A DNA stretch of 64,000 nt from Glycine soja (GCF_004193775.1 NC_041004.1:3052718-3116717); one strand, 5' to 3'; shown: positions 48,223 to 60,730, counted from the first letter of the stretch. Made by a program: numbers and translations. The notes: generated from the sequence alone by a model not told the origin.

Positions 48223-48906
48223 TTAATTGATTTCAGCTGCATATAAAACTCTCCACCCTTGCGTTTTGTCCAAAGGGAACAAGAACAAGGGTTAAAAACT
48301 TAAAATTGCTTAAATTGTTGATGTTGGATTCCCATTTAAATGAAGGCATCACTAAGATTTTATAAATTTTATTTTACACAAAAAAAATACTTATTTGATA
48401 TATTTCAATTAATGGAGAGGATGTTTTGGAACATTCTGCAAAATACTTTTGTTACAACATCTAAACAACACTGTAAGACATTGTTACATGATTGCACATG
48501 TTAGATAGCATCTAGTGTAATAATGGTCAAAACAGCAATCGGTTGCAAGATAGTAAGACTGCTAAATACAACTATCATATCAGAATCTATATAGAAGCAG
48601 TGTGAAAATGTAAACTTTAAGCTAGCCCTTTTACATAAAGACCCCAAAAAATAATACAAATCTCCCAGCCTTCGTAGAGTCCTCAATCAAAATTACATAT
48701 GGTTCTTTTCTCTTTATAAGAGTCAAAAGTGTATTCAGATTTCTGGCACGAGATGAACCACTGAGTAGAAAAATGCGACCTCTTAGGACTCAAAGCAAGG
48801 ATATGATTGAATTGCTGCAGATTTCTTGTGATGAGCAAAGCACATTTAGTTCCATGAGGACATTTAGAGATGTTTATGATGCCTCTTTATGGAACCAATC
48901 CAGATA

Positions 48907-50740
48907 TTATGCCTTTGACCGTCTAAATTCAAACCATATCTCATAGTGATTGAATAGCAAGCTATCATGAGTATGCTTCCCAAGATACTCAAGCCCCAAA
49001 CTTGCAAGCCTCTTTGTGCATTCCTCTCCTCCCAACCTTGAACAGAACTTTATATTATGTGATACAAAGATTCGTCCATCATAAGGTTTCAATTTAGATG
49101 CTAATCTTTCCAATCCAGTCCACACGAGTTTATCAGGCATGTGAAGAAATACAGCACTAGCATAAATCAAATCATACATTATGCCAGAATCAAACCTGCT
49201 GAAATCCATGTCATCCCCCTTAACAATCGAAGGCCGTTTGTATAAGAGGCCTTGGGCAGGAAGCTCATACCTAAATACGGCCATCAAAGAGAGCTCATCT
49301 CTTTCAAGACAATGGAAGTGTTCAGGATTCAAGTATCGAATGAAATGCAAACCAACTCGAAGAGTGCCACAGCCTATCTCTAGCACCTGTGAGTCTGGTC
49401 TAAGTTGACTGGCTTCGGCAAGAAACTCAAACACATCTCTTCCCCCGGCCCAAGGTTCACCATAGTTGCTATGGTGCTCTTCAACTAGTAGTTCCCCAGG
49501 GCATGGCAAGGATGTGTGATTATCTGAATCAGGTCCCTCATAGTGAGATATGCCCTTAAATCTGCATTTGGAAGAAGAAATTGAAATCATAAAATCCAAA
49601 AGGGCATTCATGCTGAATTAAAATGAAACTAGAAGTAGCATTCAATATTTCAAAAGTATATAAATCTCTTAAGAGGCTACCAAAACATTGAGCTCCTTTA
49701 TTTGGCATCTTATCAAGAGAAAGATACAAAGACGGGTATAAAAACAAGGAACACATCATAATGCAAAAAATATCATTCTGTAGTTCATCTGTTCATTCAT
49801 TATGATAAAAGTGTGCTTTCTAACAAAAAAAAAAGCTTTAAGTTTGAACTATGTTATATATAATGTTTGAAATTGAAAATCCCTGCAATTATTCACAATG
49901 AAACAGAAAGATTGTGAAGTCAATTTTTAAAACACATTTTCACAGAAAGATGGACATAAAATAAACAAAACTTCACTTTGAAGCATAGCATCATGTAAAC
50001 ACTATTGGAGACTGGAGAGACAAAAAAAAAGGCAGAAGCATGGAATATTCCAGGAACACCTATTTCCACTCATTCTCTTGAATCTTCTCTCACTTTTGCT
50101 GACTCCAGCACAATTTCAGTGCCACCCTAGAGTTCAACTAGTTAGTTTATTTTTCTATATTTGGCCAATATATGGAGTCCGAATTGTTAGAACATAGAAC
50201 TTAGAACCAATGCTCACACCCCATCCATTGCAAACTACAAATGGCATGATTCTCAGAAATTGTCATTACGAACACTAATAAAATGAATAAGGTATGCTCA
50301 CATACACACACATGAATGGATAAAAAAATTGAGAGCTTGGAAGGGTCTTACCGTCTAAAATCCTCAAGTTGCTGAGCCCGAGTGCGGGGATTAATACCCT
50401 TGCGAAGCACATTGTCATGCATTTGAAGCCCATTTGCTCGGATTTGATCCTTCACCCACTCAACATCCTCCTTCCTCGTTGATAACGGAATATAACCGCT
50501 GCTAGACTCCTTCGTTGTTGCTACCGGAACATTACTGCTGCTAGACTCAGAAACACCAATGCCAACACCAACACTCCTAGCATTGGAGGCAGATATTTCT
50601 GAAGGAGTAGGGCAGGAGCAGGATGAAAGAGAGGACAAAAGGAAGAACAGGAAAACAGTGGCCACTAAAGCAGATAGAACAAGAACAGGCACTGATACCA
50701 CCACACCCTTCGACATTGCTCGCGAAGCCAAGAGTGCCAT
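48907..50740 (-). CDS. Membrane-anchored SAM-dependent methyltransferase family protein
   Basis: Two exons, 50740-50352 and 49561-48907, join in phase (CG|A, Arg130) to 347 residues. Residues 13-35 are a hydrophobic segment after a short basic tail, suggesting a type II (signal-anchor) topology in the secretory pathway. A Ser-rich stem follows. The catalytic half has motif I VLEIGCGTLRVG (189-200), an acidic LERDELSLMAVFRYEL stretch, KGDDMDFSRFD and YDLIYASAVFLHMPD, the usual class I methyltransferase order. The substrate is unknown. An in-frame TAG sits three codons before the ATG, which fixes the start. A 5' UTR exon probably ends at 51221 (donor CCG|GTACGA) with an acceptor before 50770. 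Intact as read. Confidence 0.88.
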
Positions 50741-51399
50741 GTATGACTAACCACTGCTCTTAGTCCCAGCCTGTGAAGCTAGCAGGCAAATCAAAACTAA
50801 GCAAACATGACATTGCTCAAACAATGCTCAATTTGTTACAATTACCTAAATACTAATCGCACCACAGCATAATAAATTGAAATCCCAACTGAATGGCAAC
50901 AAAGTTTATGCATTTACTTTAGCTAAGTAACATATGATGCATAGAAAACAGAATAGAGCTAAATCAAAAACCCAATTGAAAATTCCATGTATGGTGTATA
51001 TGAATCATGAAATTCAGCAACTTTACACAACCCCAGTTGGATAATTGATGCAATGGCTAAAACTACACGCATGAATTGCATTATCAACGGCTACTTCAAT
51101 CCAAATCCAACACATCCGAGACATTGAGCATAGATCATGAAAGTCTGAAGATGAAAAAGTTGAGACATGTTGGAATACGTTGCAATGAATCGGAGAAAGA
51201 CGGAAGGTAAAAATTCGTACCGGTTAGAGAGTAGATCTAGGAGGGTATAGCGCCACAGGGTTGGAATGCGTTGAAAGAGAAAGAGAGAAGAACGAAAGAG
51301 GAGCAATGAACAGGGGTAGAAGTTAACCCATGTTTTGTGGTACCGGTCGTGAGTGAAATCATTAATGATAAAATCCTCACAAGTTTTTATATTCATTAG

Positions 51400-52500
51400 A
51401 TTATATTAAATAACTTTTTTTTATAAGTGTACCAAAAAATGAAATAAATTAATGTTATAAAAAATGAGATAAAATAGATTCAAATAAAAATTACTCTATC
51501 ACATATTTAAATTAAACAAATAGAAAAATATAAAACAAAATAAAAAAATCATATAAACTAATATTCTTATTTTTAATACACTAATAATAAAACATCTCAA
51601 AATAATACTCTTAACTAGGTATTCAATAATAAAATATTTTATTAGAAATTAATTTAAAGAATTATAAAATTGATTTGATAATCAAAAGAAAAATAAAGAA
51701 TTTGATGGCTAAGAAAAAAATGAAAGAAGGAGAATTAGATGGTTAATCTGACTAATATTTATTAATAAAAAAATAATTTAAAAATACATTAAAAATTAAG
51801 CTTAACATTTACCATCCTAAAATTTTTTTCTTTTCAAATAAAAAAGTTCTTATTATCTTATTAATTTTATATGTAAGACTCATTTTTTTTATCTTATTAC
51901 TCACCCTCAATATTTTTAATCATTCTAAACATTTTTTTTTCATGTAAGAGTCTAAAATAAGTGCCCGTGTTTAAAATAAGCCTTAGTATCCTTTTAATAC
52001 TTGTGAAATAGGTATTTTGATTTTACTATTCAAACTATCATTATTTCATATGTCTGATTTTAATTTTAATGTTTTTTTGAAGATTCATTTATAGATTTGT
52101 AATTAATCATACGATACTTTATTAATTTAACTGCAAAAAGTTGATTAAGTCTTAAAAATATTCAAAGATTATACTCAATGACTTAATCTATTGATCATTC
52201 TGACCTTATGTTTGGTTGAGAGAAAATAAATAAATAAAATAATAACATAAATAACAAAATATTTTTTTATTTGATTGAAGAGAATAAATAAAAGAGGAGA
52301 AAATTAAATTGTAGAATTAAAATTTCAAAATTTTCTTTCCTTTCATTTTTTCCAATTTAAATTTCAAAATTTTCTTTCCTTTATTTATTTATTTTTTTCT
52401 TCTAACGAAACAAATTTTGGCTGCCAGAGGTGGGAACATGAAAAAAAAAATAGTAAAATTTTAAAATGGAACAAATAAAAACAAAAACGACAACTTGGTA
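51400..52500. other. AT-rich region between divergent promoters
   Basis: It separates the methyltransferase gene (minus) from the DUF641 gene (plus). 52320-52385 holds a direct duplication of the AAATTTCAAAATTTTCTTTC block. No gene recognised. Confidence 0.55.
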
Positions 52501-52539
52501 AACGTTTCCCTTTCGTTTCGCATAGGGTTTTTTTGTTGT

Positions 52540-52629
52540 TGTGTAATGATACTCATTGTCACCACCAACACGCTTTCACTTTACTGAACAACGACTTCAT
52601 CTTCACTCTTCCTTCAAATTTCCAACAAG
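52540..52629 (+). other. Probable 5' UTR exon of the DUF641 gene
   Basis: A C/T-rich leader-like segment ends with the donor CAAG|GTAACC at 52629/52630. The matching acceptor TTGACAG lies at 54256-54262, 36 bases before the ATG at 54299. The implied 5' UTR intron of about 1.6 kb is typical for this kind of plant gene, but the left limit is uncertain. Confidence 0.55.
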
Positions 52630-54298
52630 GTAACCCCAAATCAAATCCGAGATCTGTGTTTTCCTTTCGTTTATTAAGGTTGTTTCTTTCGTGCCCACAT
52701 GTTCTCTTCTCCAAAATCCTCTCTTTTATATTTCCCCTTTGATAATTTAGGGTTTGGTATTGTGATAGAGACACAATAATTTTTGGGAATTCTTGTGACA
52801 CGGGATAGTTGGAGAATTTTGTTTTGTATTTTGCTTGTGAATTAGGGTTGGTTGATTCTTTTTTACAGCATTGAAGTTATCTACTCTCTCATTAATATTT
52901 TTTTTATTAATTTTTTTTTGGTATATCTAGGGTTCAAGGGTATTATGCTTGCTGGATTCATTCTCTTGCTGAAATGCAGTCTTTCTAGGTAGAATGCTCA
53001 TTCTTACAATTTCATTTGTATATTAAATGTATGCCTTTTTTTTCATGTGAAGTTTTGATGCTTTGGTTTGAATGTTTACAATTTGGTGCTGTGAAATTAT
53101 AGAATTTTACTGACTAATTAGCCTTTCTGATATGAAGTTTGCGTGCCTTAGGATTAGAAACTAGAAACCTCTGAGAAAGCTGTTTTTAGTTGGTTCTTCT
53201 TGGAAGCTAATAATAGTAGCTTCTGAAAAAGGAAGAAAAAAATTCTGAAAAAAGGCTGAATCATATTACTTTTATTTTATTAAGTTTAAAAAAGCAGAGC
53301 GTGGACCACAAGCAGATCCTTGGTGATATACTTCCAAGATTTCTGCACATATGGCTTGTTCATAGTATGTTTGAAGTGAATAGGTGTAAGAAGAGATAAG
53401 ACTCAATTTAAATAGGTTATTAATTGCCATATAGTTAGTTGGAATTTATAAATATATTTTTCATGTTATAGGCAAATGATCCAGTGATCTGACCTCTCTG
53501 AATCAAATTACCATGTAAATCCATTGTGGTGATGAAATAACACAACTTATTTTCTGTATATTATATGCTCAACATCAACAATTTTGACATACTGGAAGTT
53601 GTAATTGTAAGAAGAACAATTTTAAACATGCTATGGTAAGAGAGAGGATTGAATGGTTCTAGACCTGTACTTGTAGAGTGAAAGTTAAGAAACTATGGAT
53701 AAGAAAGAATTGGATATTCTATCAAATAAAGAAACTGTCTTGGAGAAAACAGTATTTTACTGATATGTTAGTTGCATAATGCTTGTTTTTTTTGTTCTTG
53801 ATTTGTTATATTATATACTGTCAATAATGTTGTAATTATTTGCTTCAGTGGTTGTCTCTCCTTTTGTGTAAATGAATATCTCTCTTTCCTCATATTTGAG
53901 TGCCCCTACTTTCTATATATACATTATCAGAAATATCTTTGAGGGTCTGGGCCTGAACCATGGTTGGATGAGTTTTTATCTTTTAACTTATAAAGTCCCA
54001 CAAGATTTTGTAATTGCATTTGCCTGTTGCTTTTAGCATGTGCTCATTTCCTTTAAGTTAAATATTTCATGTGTTCTCAATCTGTTTAGTCATGTTGTAA
54101 TGGAATCTGTTTTCTTTACCTGCTGATTGTAAGCACTCCAGTTGTGGAATATGAATTGAACACTCATGTAATGTAGAAAAAAATATTATTTCTGCACGAA
54201 CCGGTTGATTGAACTTCTTTGAAAGCTTGTGGGTTGTAAATTATTTTTGGTTTTGTTGACAGAAAGTTTGTTCAACTGTCCCTTTATTGGCGTTAGCT

Positions 54299-55558
54299 AT
54301 GCTACCTACTGGAGCAAAAGAGACCCAATTACGTGAGAACAACAGCCAGAAGGTCCATCCTCAACCAATGGAAGAGGCCATGAATCAGAATCCAGAAGCA
54401 ATGGAAACCCTAATATCTAAAGTTTTTACAAATATCTCTTCCTTGAAGTCAGCTTATATCCAGCTTCAAGCTGCTCATACTCCCTACGACCCTGATAAAA
54501 TCCACACTGCTGATAAACTTGTTATTAGTGAGCTGAAAAATCTGTCTGAACTCAAGCATTTCTACAGGGAGAACAACCCGAAACCAGTGTGTGTTTCTCC
54601 CCAAGACTCACGTTTAGCTGCAGAAATTCAAGAACAACAGAGCCTTCTTAAAACGTATGAGGTCATGGTGAAGAAATTCCAATCTGAAATCCAGAATAAA
54701 GATTCAGAGATCCATCAATTGCAGCAGCAGATCGAAGAGGCTAGACAGAAGCGAGCAAAACTAGAGAAAAATCTGAAGCTTAGAGGTTTGTCAACCAAAG
54801 AATCGGAAGATGAAATTGGCTTTTTCCCTGTCGATCTAACTCCAGATCTCTTCACCTCTGCCGTGGAAGCAGCTGCAAAAGCCATTCATGATTTTTCTAA
54901 ACCTTTGATCAACATGATGAAAGCAGCTGGGTGGGACCTTGATGCTGCTGCCAACTCAATCGAACCTGATGTTGTTTATGCAAAGAGAGCTCATAAGAAA
55001 TATGCATTTGAGTTTTACATATGCCAAAGAATGTTCAGTGGCTTTGAGCAGGAAAACTTCTCTGTCAAATCAGACAATATTACTGTAACTAAAGAGAGCT
55101 TCTTTCACCAGTTTCTCGCATTAAGAGAGATGGATCCCTTGGACATGCTGGGGCAAAATCCAGATTCCATTTTTGGGAAATTTTGCAGGAGCAAATACTT
55201 GGTGGTAGTTCATCCAAAGATGGAGGCATCATTCTTCGGAAATTTAGACCAGCGAAATTATGTGATGGGTGGAGGGCATCCAAGGACCCCTTTTTACCAG
55301 GCTTTTCTTAAACTGACCAAGTCAATTTGGCTTTTACACAGGTTGGCTTATTCTTTCGAGCCAAATGTCAAGGTATTTCAGGTTAAAGGAGGGAGTGAGT
55401 TCTCTGATGTTTATATGGAAAGTGTGGTCAAGAATTTGATAATGGATGACAATGATGAAAAACCTAAAGTTGGTTTGATGGTTATGCCTGGATTTTGGAT
55501 TGGGGGAAGTGTGATTCAGAGTAAAGTCTATCTCTCTGGTATGAAGGTGGCTGAATGA
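54299..55558 (+). CDS. DUF641 coiled-coil protein (GIL1/IRKI-like family)
   Basis: Single coding exon of 419 residues. The ATG at 54299 is used; the frame is open 12 bases further upstream but only from TTG. Residues 36-90 are helical and lead into a coiled coil at about 104-163, rich in Gln/Glu/Lys heptads (AAEIQEQQSLLKTYEVMVKK). A conserved C-terminal region follows with LTPDLFTSAVEAAAKAIHDF, MMKAAGWDLDAAANSIEP, AFEFYICQRMF and VGLMVMPGFWIGGSVIQSKV. This matches the plant DUF641 family, which includes GRAVITROPIC IN THE LIGHT 1, implicated in light control of gravitropism. No enzymatic motif or membrane segment. Scaffold function is inferred. In Arabidopsis a DUF641 gene lies beside the GCP1 orthologue (from memory), so its presence near 2585-7105 suggests microsynteny. 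Confidence 0.88.
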   Translation: MLPTGAKETQLRENNSQKVHPQPMEEAMNQNPEAMETLISKVFTNISSLKSAYIQLQAAHTPYDPDKIHTADKLVISELKNLSELKHFYRENNPKPVCVSPQDSRLAAEIQEQQSLLKTYEVMVKKFQSEIQNKDSEIHQLQQQIEEARQKRAKLEKNLKLRGLSTKESEDEIGFFPVDLTPDLFTSAVEAAAKAIHDFSKPLINMMKAAGWDLDAAANSIEPDVVYAKRAHKKYAFEFYICQRMFSGFEQENFSVKSDNITVTKESFFHQFLALREMDPLDMLGQNPDSIFGKFCRSKYLVVVHPKMEASFFGNLDQRNYVMGGGHPRTPFYQAFLKLTKSIWLLHRLAYSFEPNVKVFQVKGGSEFSDVYMESVVKNLIMDDNDEKPKVGLMVMPGFWIGGSVIQSKVYLSGMKVAE

Positions 55559-55579
55559 TTCCTGAACACACTCAAGACT

Positions 55580-57005
55580 TCAGAAAATGCATAGTTGATT
55601 GTATGTGGTTTGTTTGAATTGTTGTTTCTTTATCTTGTAAGATAATGCTGCTGTCTGTAATTTTTAATATCCTTTTTAGTGGTTGTAAGAGTAAATGAGC
55701 CCTTTATCCTTGTTTACATTCAAGGCCCCTCTTGTATTGTGAAAATATCCTGCACTTGAATTCTAGTGTTTGTGGGAGAGGGGAATAGGAAGGTATATAA
55801 CAAATGTTCCTTAATTTAGGAGTTTCAATGCTTTGGGGAGAAGCAATGTTCTGGTGTATGAGTTTTCCACAGTTGAGGGCACTAAACTAATCAACAAGTG
55901 ATGCATTTTCACTTAAAAGTATTAAATTTTTGTGTAGCTCATAGATTTATGCAATCATTGATTTATAGTTGATTGGGTTAGTGCACACAACTTGTGTTTT
56001 CTTGGTGTATAGTTCTATACAAGTATTAAACTAGCGAGAAGTAAAAACTGGGGGGATATAATTATATAATACGGTATGCAAATGCTTTAGTAACTAGACC
56101 TGTTGAAAAATATACAAGTATAAATTTGATGGGGAGACAAGAAAAAAAATAACAACCTTTAAATGTAAAAGCTAACCTAAACCTTATTCTACTTATGGAG
56201 CAGCCTAATGTTTAGTTTTTAATTGAGAACTAGTCGTTATCCATGCATATGCACGAGTTACATTGATCCGCTTCACTATTGTTTTTTTGTCTTAATACTA
56301 AAATTATGCTTAAATTAAAAAGTAAAATACTTCAAAAAATATGAAAATTATAAGAAAAAGTATAAAAAGTCATCTGTATTGTTTTTTAAACTACTTTTTA
56401 GCGAATAAAAAAAGTTAAATTCTGTCCATTATTTATAAAAAATGAACATTTCCATTTTTACTATCCTTTGCATAACAATAACATCCTTCCCTCACTTATT
56501 GGCTACTATGTGTACATGATAGGTACCGTCCCATGCATTTTTTTTTCTATTGTTCTCTTTCTCTTTCCTATTTTTACATTCAATAATATTTTTTTTCAAA
56601 ATTCTCATTTTTTTCCTTATTTAAGTGATGTGTCAATAATATAGAATGTCTATTTTAGACTTTTTAACGACCTATTTTATAAAATTTCCATTTCCCATCA
56701 AGAAATGGAGTGTGTCAATGGAGTGTCCAACTATGATTGTCCTTTCCCATAAATTTTGTTTGATCCTTAATTATAATATTAATTTCTCATAAGAATTTAT
56801 GTTAAACTCCCCATTCTGGTTTTCATTCAATTTCAACTAAAAATCTCAAGAAATAAAAATTAGAATGTTCAGTTCTAAAATTAAATATATACTACATTTT
56901 AATTAAAAAATTAATTTAAAATTTAAAATAGATAAAAAATAGTGTAGATTAAAATTAATAATAACTTTTAAAATACATGCAGAAACATAAAATAATAGTA
57001 CTATA
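55580..57005. other. 3' flank of the DUF641 gene and intergenic DNA
   Basis: The first 200 bases are the likely 3' UTR. The remainder is AT-rich with no gene recognised. Confidence 0.5.
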
Positions 57006-57009
57006 TTAT

Positions 57010-57395
57010 TAAAAAAGAGTTCACTTTTGATTATTCTTGCATCTAAGACGTTTTAAAATATGGTTCATTAAATCAATTTGAAGATAACAATGTATCTCTC
57101 TTTGACAAAAATGCACTCTCCTTTCTAAGTATCTTTTAAAATTGGGATGAGCATCATTAAAAACTTCAAGGGACATCATTGTTTGGATGATCATGTGAAA
57201 AATTAATATTGTTGGAATATGTTTGTTGTTGATCTTCAACAATCATATTTTGTAATATTATACATGCATATTGTCTGTTTTGATGTATTCATACTCTAAG
57301 ATTATGTTAGGTCACATATAATTATAAATTATGATTGAAACACTTTAGAAGCTCTCTCTACATATTTTCCTGATGCTTACATAAAATTAGAAATG
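57010..57395 (-). pseudogene. PIF/Harbinger transposase relic (HARBI1/ALP1-like C terminus)
   Basis: On the minus strand, broken frames give YVERASKVFQS, then CIILQNMIVEDQQQTYSNN, then AHPNFKRYLERRVHFCQREI and HCYLQIDLMNHI. These correspond in order to the C-terminal part of plant PIF/Harbinger-type transposases (VERAFGVL..., CIxxHNMIVED..., FxxYLxRR..., LxxDLxxHIW). At least one stop and two frameshifts separate them. The catalytic N-terminal part was not found. A dead element fragment. Confidence 0.65.
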
Positions 57396-57419
57396 AGAAC
57401 TATTAATATGACCCATTAG

Positions 57420-57790
57420 ATTACAATACACGGATGAGATTAAATGGTCATTGCTACCACCACTATTGTTGCTATCATCGTCACTACTACCATGATTGTT
57501 ATCACTTACAACTAGTGTTATCACCTTTGTCAACACCATCATTCTATGATCGCCACCATCATCACTACTATCATGATCATAGGTTGTTGTCGTTACCATT
57601 GTTACAATCAATCACCACAACGATGATTACCTTGTTGTAACAATTGTCATGATTGTCACTACTGCCTCTCCATCTGATGTCGATGAGCAGTAATGAAGAC
57701 AATAAATCATGAGAATGATGGTGACAATTGTAATATTGATGGTGTTTGCAATCATGATAGTGGGGATGCCAATTATTTAATGTCATTGTT
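57420..57790. repeat. Degenerate trinucleotide-rich (CAY/RTG) tract
   Basis: CAC, CAT, ATC, TGG and GTT triplets dominate both strands for about 370 bp. This yields long His/Asp/Tyr-rich open frames on either strand that are composition artefacts. No gene is inferred. Confidence 0.7.
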
Positions 57791-57799
57791 AATTGTTTT

Positions 57800-58750
57800 A
57801 AATTGTAATCCTGTTAATATATATAATTCTCATTTTAAAAAAGTTTAGAACCAAACAATGAACCATAGATGATGCACGCGTCATTGATAGTTTAGTAATC
57901 CAAGTTGTGTCTCCCGGAATCTCCTTTCTGTTGGGGTTTGTAATTATGTTTTGCCAACCAATTGATCAACCACGCACGCACAATCGCACATGTGTCTTTA
58001 ATTTTTCTTCTTCTTTTCCAGTAAACATTGACCAGCTTGTGTCGCCTTAAAAACTCCTAGTTGCACCTTGAGCCAGCATACATATCATCAACACAATCTA
58101 TTATTAAAAATCCCCAATCATTCGATCAAATTGAATTTCATACATTTCCTCTTCCAACTTAAGCATCATATTAATTATCCTTCCCTTTCTTCCCTTTATT
58201 TTATCCATAAAAATCAAACTTAGATACCAAAAAATTTAGAAAACTCACGCACATTATGCAAATTGCTCAACGAAGTTAAATCTCCTTAGTTTACACAACA
58301 TATTAATTATCCTTCCCGCCCTTCCGTTTGTTTTGTTTCCTTTCCTTTTCTTTTCTTTTTTTTTTCTCTCGCCACTTTATCAGAATTCATGTGATCTAAG
58401 TTCAAAAAGTTCAACTCTTTTGAACGTTTAACAATCGAAGTTTGGACCACAATATTACTTCACATACCACCACACTCATAAGGAAAACAAGCTTCTTAAG
58501 CAAGGGTTTACTCCAAGGTATTTTCGTGATATCAGGTTGGACTTTTGAATATATTATCATCTACACATAAGATAGTAATATATTCTATGCTAATGCTAAT
58601 TAATAATCTCTGACTTTATTGACCGACCAGTTCCAATATAAAATTTTCTAAAGTCCCTCTTCTTCTTTTAGCGCAACTCATTGCACATATAAAGGACCTA
58701 AAATAACGTAATAAATGGAAAACTATATACCTATGCATGTGATCATATGA
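57800..58750. other. Upstream region of the PMEI-domain gene
   Basis: AT-rich with a C/T-rich tract at 58310-58372. No gene recognised; it is the likely promoter region of the next gene. Confidence 0.5.
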
Positions 58751-58759
58751 AGAACTCTC

Positions 58760-58768
58760 TATATATAA
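58760..58768 (+). promoter_or_regulatory. TATA box of the PMEI-domain gene
   Basis: CTCTATATATAAGC is a near-consensus plant TATA box about 110 nt before the ATG at 58874, and short C/A-rich leader sequence follows it. Confidence 0.7.
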
Positions 58769-58873
58769 GCACCACACCCCATTGCCATTTTCATCAACCA
58801 AAAATCACCTTTTGAGCATTGAAAGCTCTCTATTAGGCTCACAGCTAGCCAAGCTTCAATTGTGACACTCAAC

Positions 58874-59533
58874 ATGGCACAACTCAACCTCACATTGCTA
58901 CTCATTTTCCTCTCACTCCTCTTTTCATTTCTTGCCCCCCCAGTTGAGCCATCATCATTGACAAGGCATAAAAATTCTCAAACAATAACCTACATAGAGT
59001 CCTCTTGCAATAGCACCCTCTACCCAAATCTTTGCATCCGTTGCCTTTCCAGATATGCCAAATCCACCATAAATGGACCACAACACTTAGCCCAATATGC
59101 CTTGTCAGTGAGCCTCTCTAGAGCAGTGAACACAAGAGGGTACCTTTTGAAAGTGGCCAAGGAACTTAAGGTCCTCAAGAACAACAAAAGGGAGTACCTA
59201 ATTGTGCAAGATTGTGTGAACCAAATCACTGATAGTGTGGAACAACTTAGCCAAGCCATCAAAGAACTTCGAAGGTTGAACCAACGTGGATCTACCATCA
59301 ATGATGACATGTTGTGGCACATAAGCAATGTTGAGACATGGGTGAGCACTGCCTTAACAGATGCTAGTAGTTGTGTGTACTCATTCCCTGGTCATAGGAT
59401 GAGTAAGAGGGCAGCTGCTATTAAGGTTAAGGCCATGAATGTGGCAGAGGTTACTAGTAATGCACTTGCCTTGTTTCATAGATATGCATCTAAGTATCGG
59501 CAAGCAGAAGCTAGAACCATCAAGAAGCCCTAA
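58874..59533 (+). CDS. Secreted invertase/pectin methylesterase inhibitor (PMEI) domain protein
   Basis: An intronless gene of 219 residues. The ATG at 58874 is used because the extra upstream codons start from GTG. Residues 1-25 are a clear signal peptide (LTLLLIFLSLLFSFLAPP). The mature part has the PMEI/invertase-inhibitor pattern: Cys45 and Cys54 in a CNSTLYPNLC hairpin, and Cys114 in VQDCVNQITDSVEQL paired with Cys167 in WVSTALTDASSCV; Cys57 is extra. Such proteins bind cell-wall pectin methylesterase or invertase and block activity in the apoplast. Which enzyme this one inhibits cannot be told from sequence. The length is normal for stand-alone inhibitors, and no pectinesterase catalytic domain follows. 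Confidence 0.93.
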   Translation: MAQLNLTLLLIFLSLLFSFLAPPVEPSSLTRHKNSQTITYIESSCNSTLYPNLCIRCLSRYAKSTINGPQHLAQYALSVSLSRAVNTRGYLLKVAKELKVLKNNKREYLIVQDCVNQITDSVEQLSQAIKELRRLNQRGSTINDDMLWHISNVETWVSTALTDASSCVYSFPGHRMSKRAAAIKVKAMNVAEVTSNALALFHRYASKYRQAEARTIKKP

Positions 59534-59539
59534 GCTATC

Positions 59540-60150
59540 TATGTATTACCACCCACTGTTTGTTCATGTGCATGATACATATATGCATGTTTTTTCTTTG
59601 GGTGGCTTATGATTGCCATTAATTTGATGTATCTATTTCTATAAATTTAATTTCACAATTATTTGTGTTCATAGAAAATTGTGCTGGTTGTATTTTATCA
59701 TTAATTATCATAGGCATGTTTAATTTTGTTTGTATACAAAAAAAACTTGACTTAGTGACGATCATGTATGTTAGATTAATTTCTAACCTTTATGAGTTTG
59801 ACCAAGAGACATCTATAGTCTATGACCCAAGAAAGTGAATAAAATGACGTATGATTAATGGCTAATTATGTGGGACTTGGAAAATTTTTCCTAACAATAT
59901 ATCATAATGTGTATTAGATCAAAAAATGATATATTATTGAATCAAGAACGGTCTTATAAAATATTTTATTAATCTAAATTTTATATTAAAATATTAAATA
60001 CATGATCCATTCTGATCTCTTTTCTATGTAAAATTTATGATCTCTTTCATCTTATCATTTATTTTTTTAAATCTAATCGGTAAAATCAATGATCTATATA
60101 TATATATATGTAATTGATTTTATATATAAAATCTTGATACCCGCACTACC
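59540..60150. other. 3' flank of the PMEI-domain gene
   Basis: 3' UTR followed by AT-rich DNA with a short TA microsatellite near 60093-60109. No gene seen. Confidence 0.55.
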
Positions 60151-60162
60151 TTTACTGGCATA

Positions 60163-60730
60163 GTTATGAAAACCAACCTGGTCTGATCGATAGGACCTGG
60201 AACCATTGGTTCCATCAGGTCGAGCAGGTCATCTGACTGGTTATACATTCAACCTGCACCAAGCTAGTGTAACCTGACGAGTTTTGCTTAAAACTAGTGA
60301 CTTAGACCGATTTTGTGAACCAAACAGGTTGACTTTGCTCTCCACACAAAAAGCAAGCTAGTACTACCACCAAGCCAAGGATCACTTGTTGATAAGAACC
60401 AACAAGTTTTATATAAATCTTGTATACCAGCGAGATGTTTTTTTTTTTTTAAAAAAAAAACTAGAAAACAATCATACAATATAAAAGAGAAAAATAATTT
60501 TTATAGTATAATGTTATTTTGGATAGTTCAACTTTTATTTTAAATTTTTTTAAAATTTGGAGTATGAATTTATTAATCAAATTTTGTTATATATATATAT
60601 ATATATATATAATTATTTTAATATATATTAGGTTAAATCGGGTCAATTAGTGACCACCGATTCGATGACTGACTCACTTATTTACTACTTCAACCGGGTT
60701 GGTGAGTGGGGTGATTTTCACAACAATGTT
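60163..60730. mobile_element. Probable non-autonomous DNA element with diverged inverted ends
   Basis: The left part (ATGAAAACCAACCTGGTCTG, then repeated GGTC and TGGTT motifs) and the right part (GTTAAATCGGGTCAATTAG, then CAACCGGGTTGGTGAGTGGG and TTTTCACAAC) are imperfect complements. The GGTT/AACC-rich ends resemble the CCGGTT-type termini common in legume repeats. The middle is AT-rich with an (AT)n tract at 60589-60610. No transposase and no certain target duplication. Confidence 0.5.

Noticed and set aside
54287..54298. Four extra N-terminal codons on the DUF641 protein
   Set aside because: They would begin at TTG; the first ATG is 54299, shortly after the 5' UTR intron acceptor.
57387..57786. 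His/Asp-rich open frames on both strands
   Set aside because: Produced by degenerate CAY/RTG triplet repetition; no start context, domain or conservation visible.
58862..58873. Four extra N-terminal codons on the PMEI-domain protein
   Set aside because: They begin at GTG; the ATG at 58874 starts a proper signal peptide.
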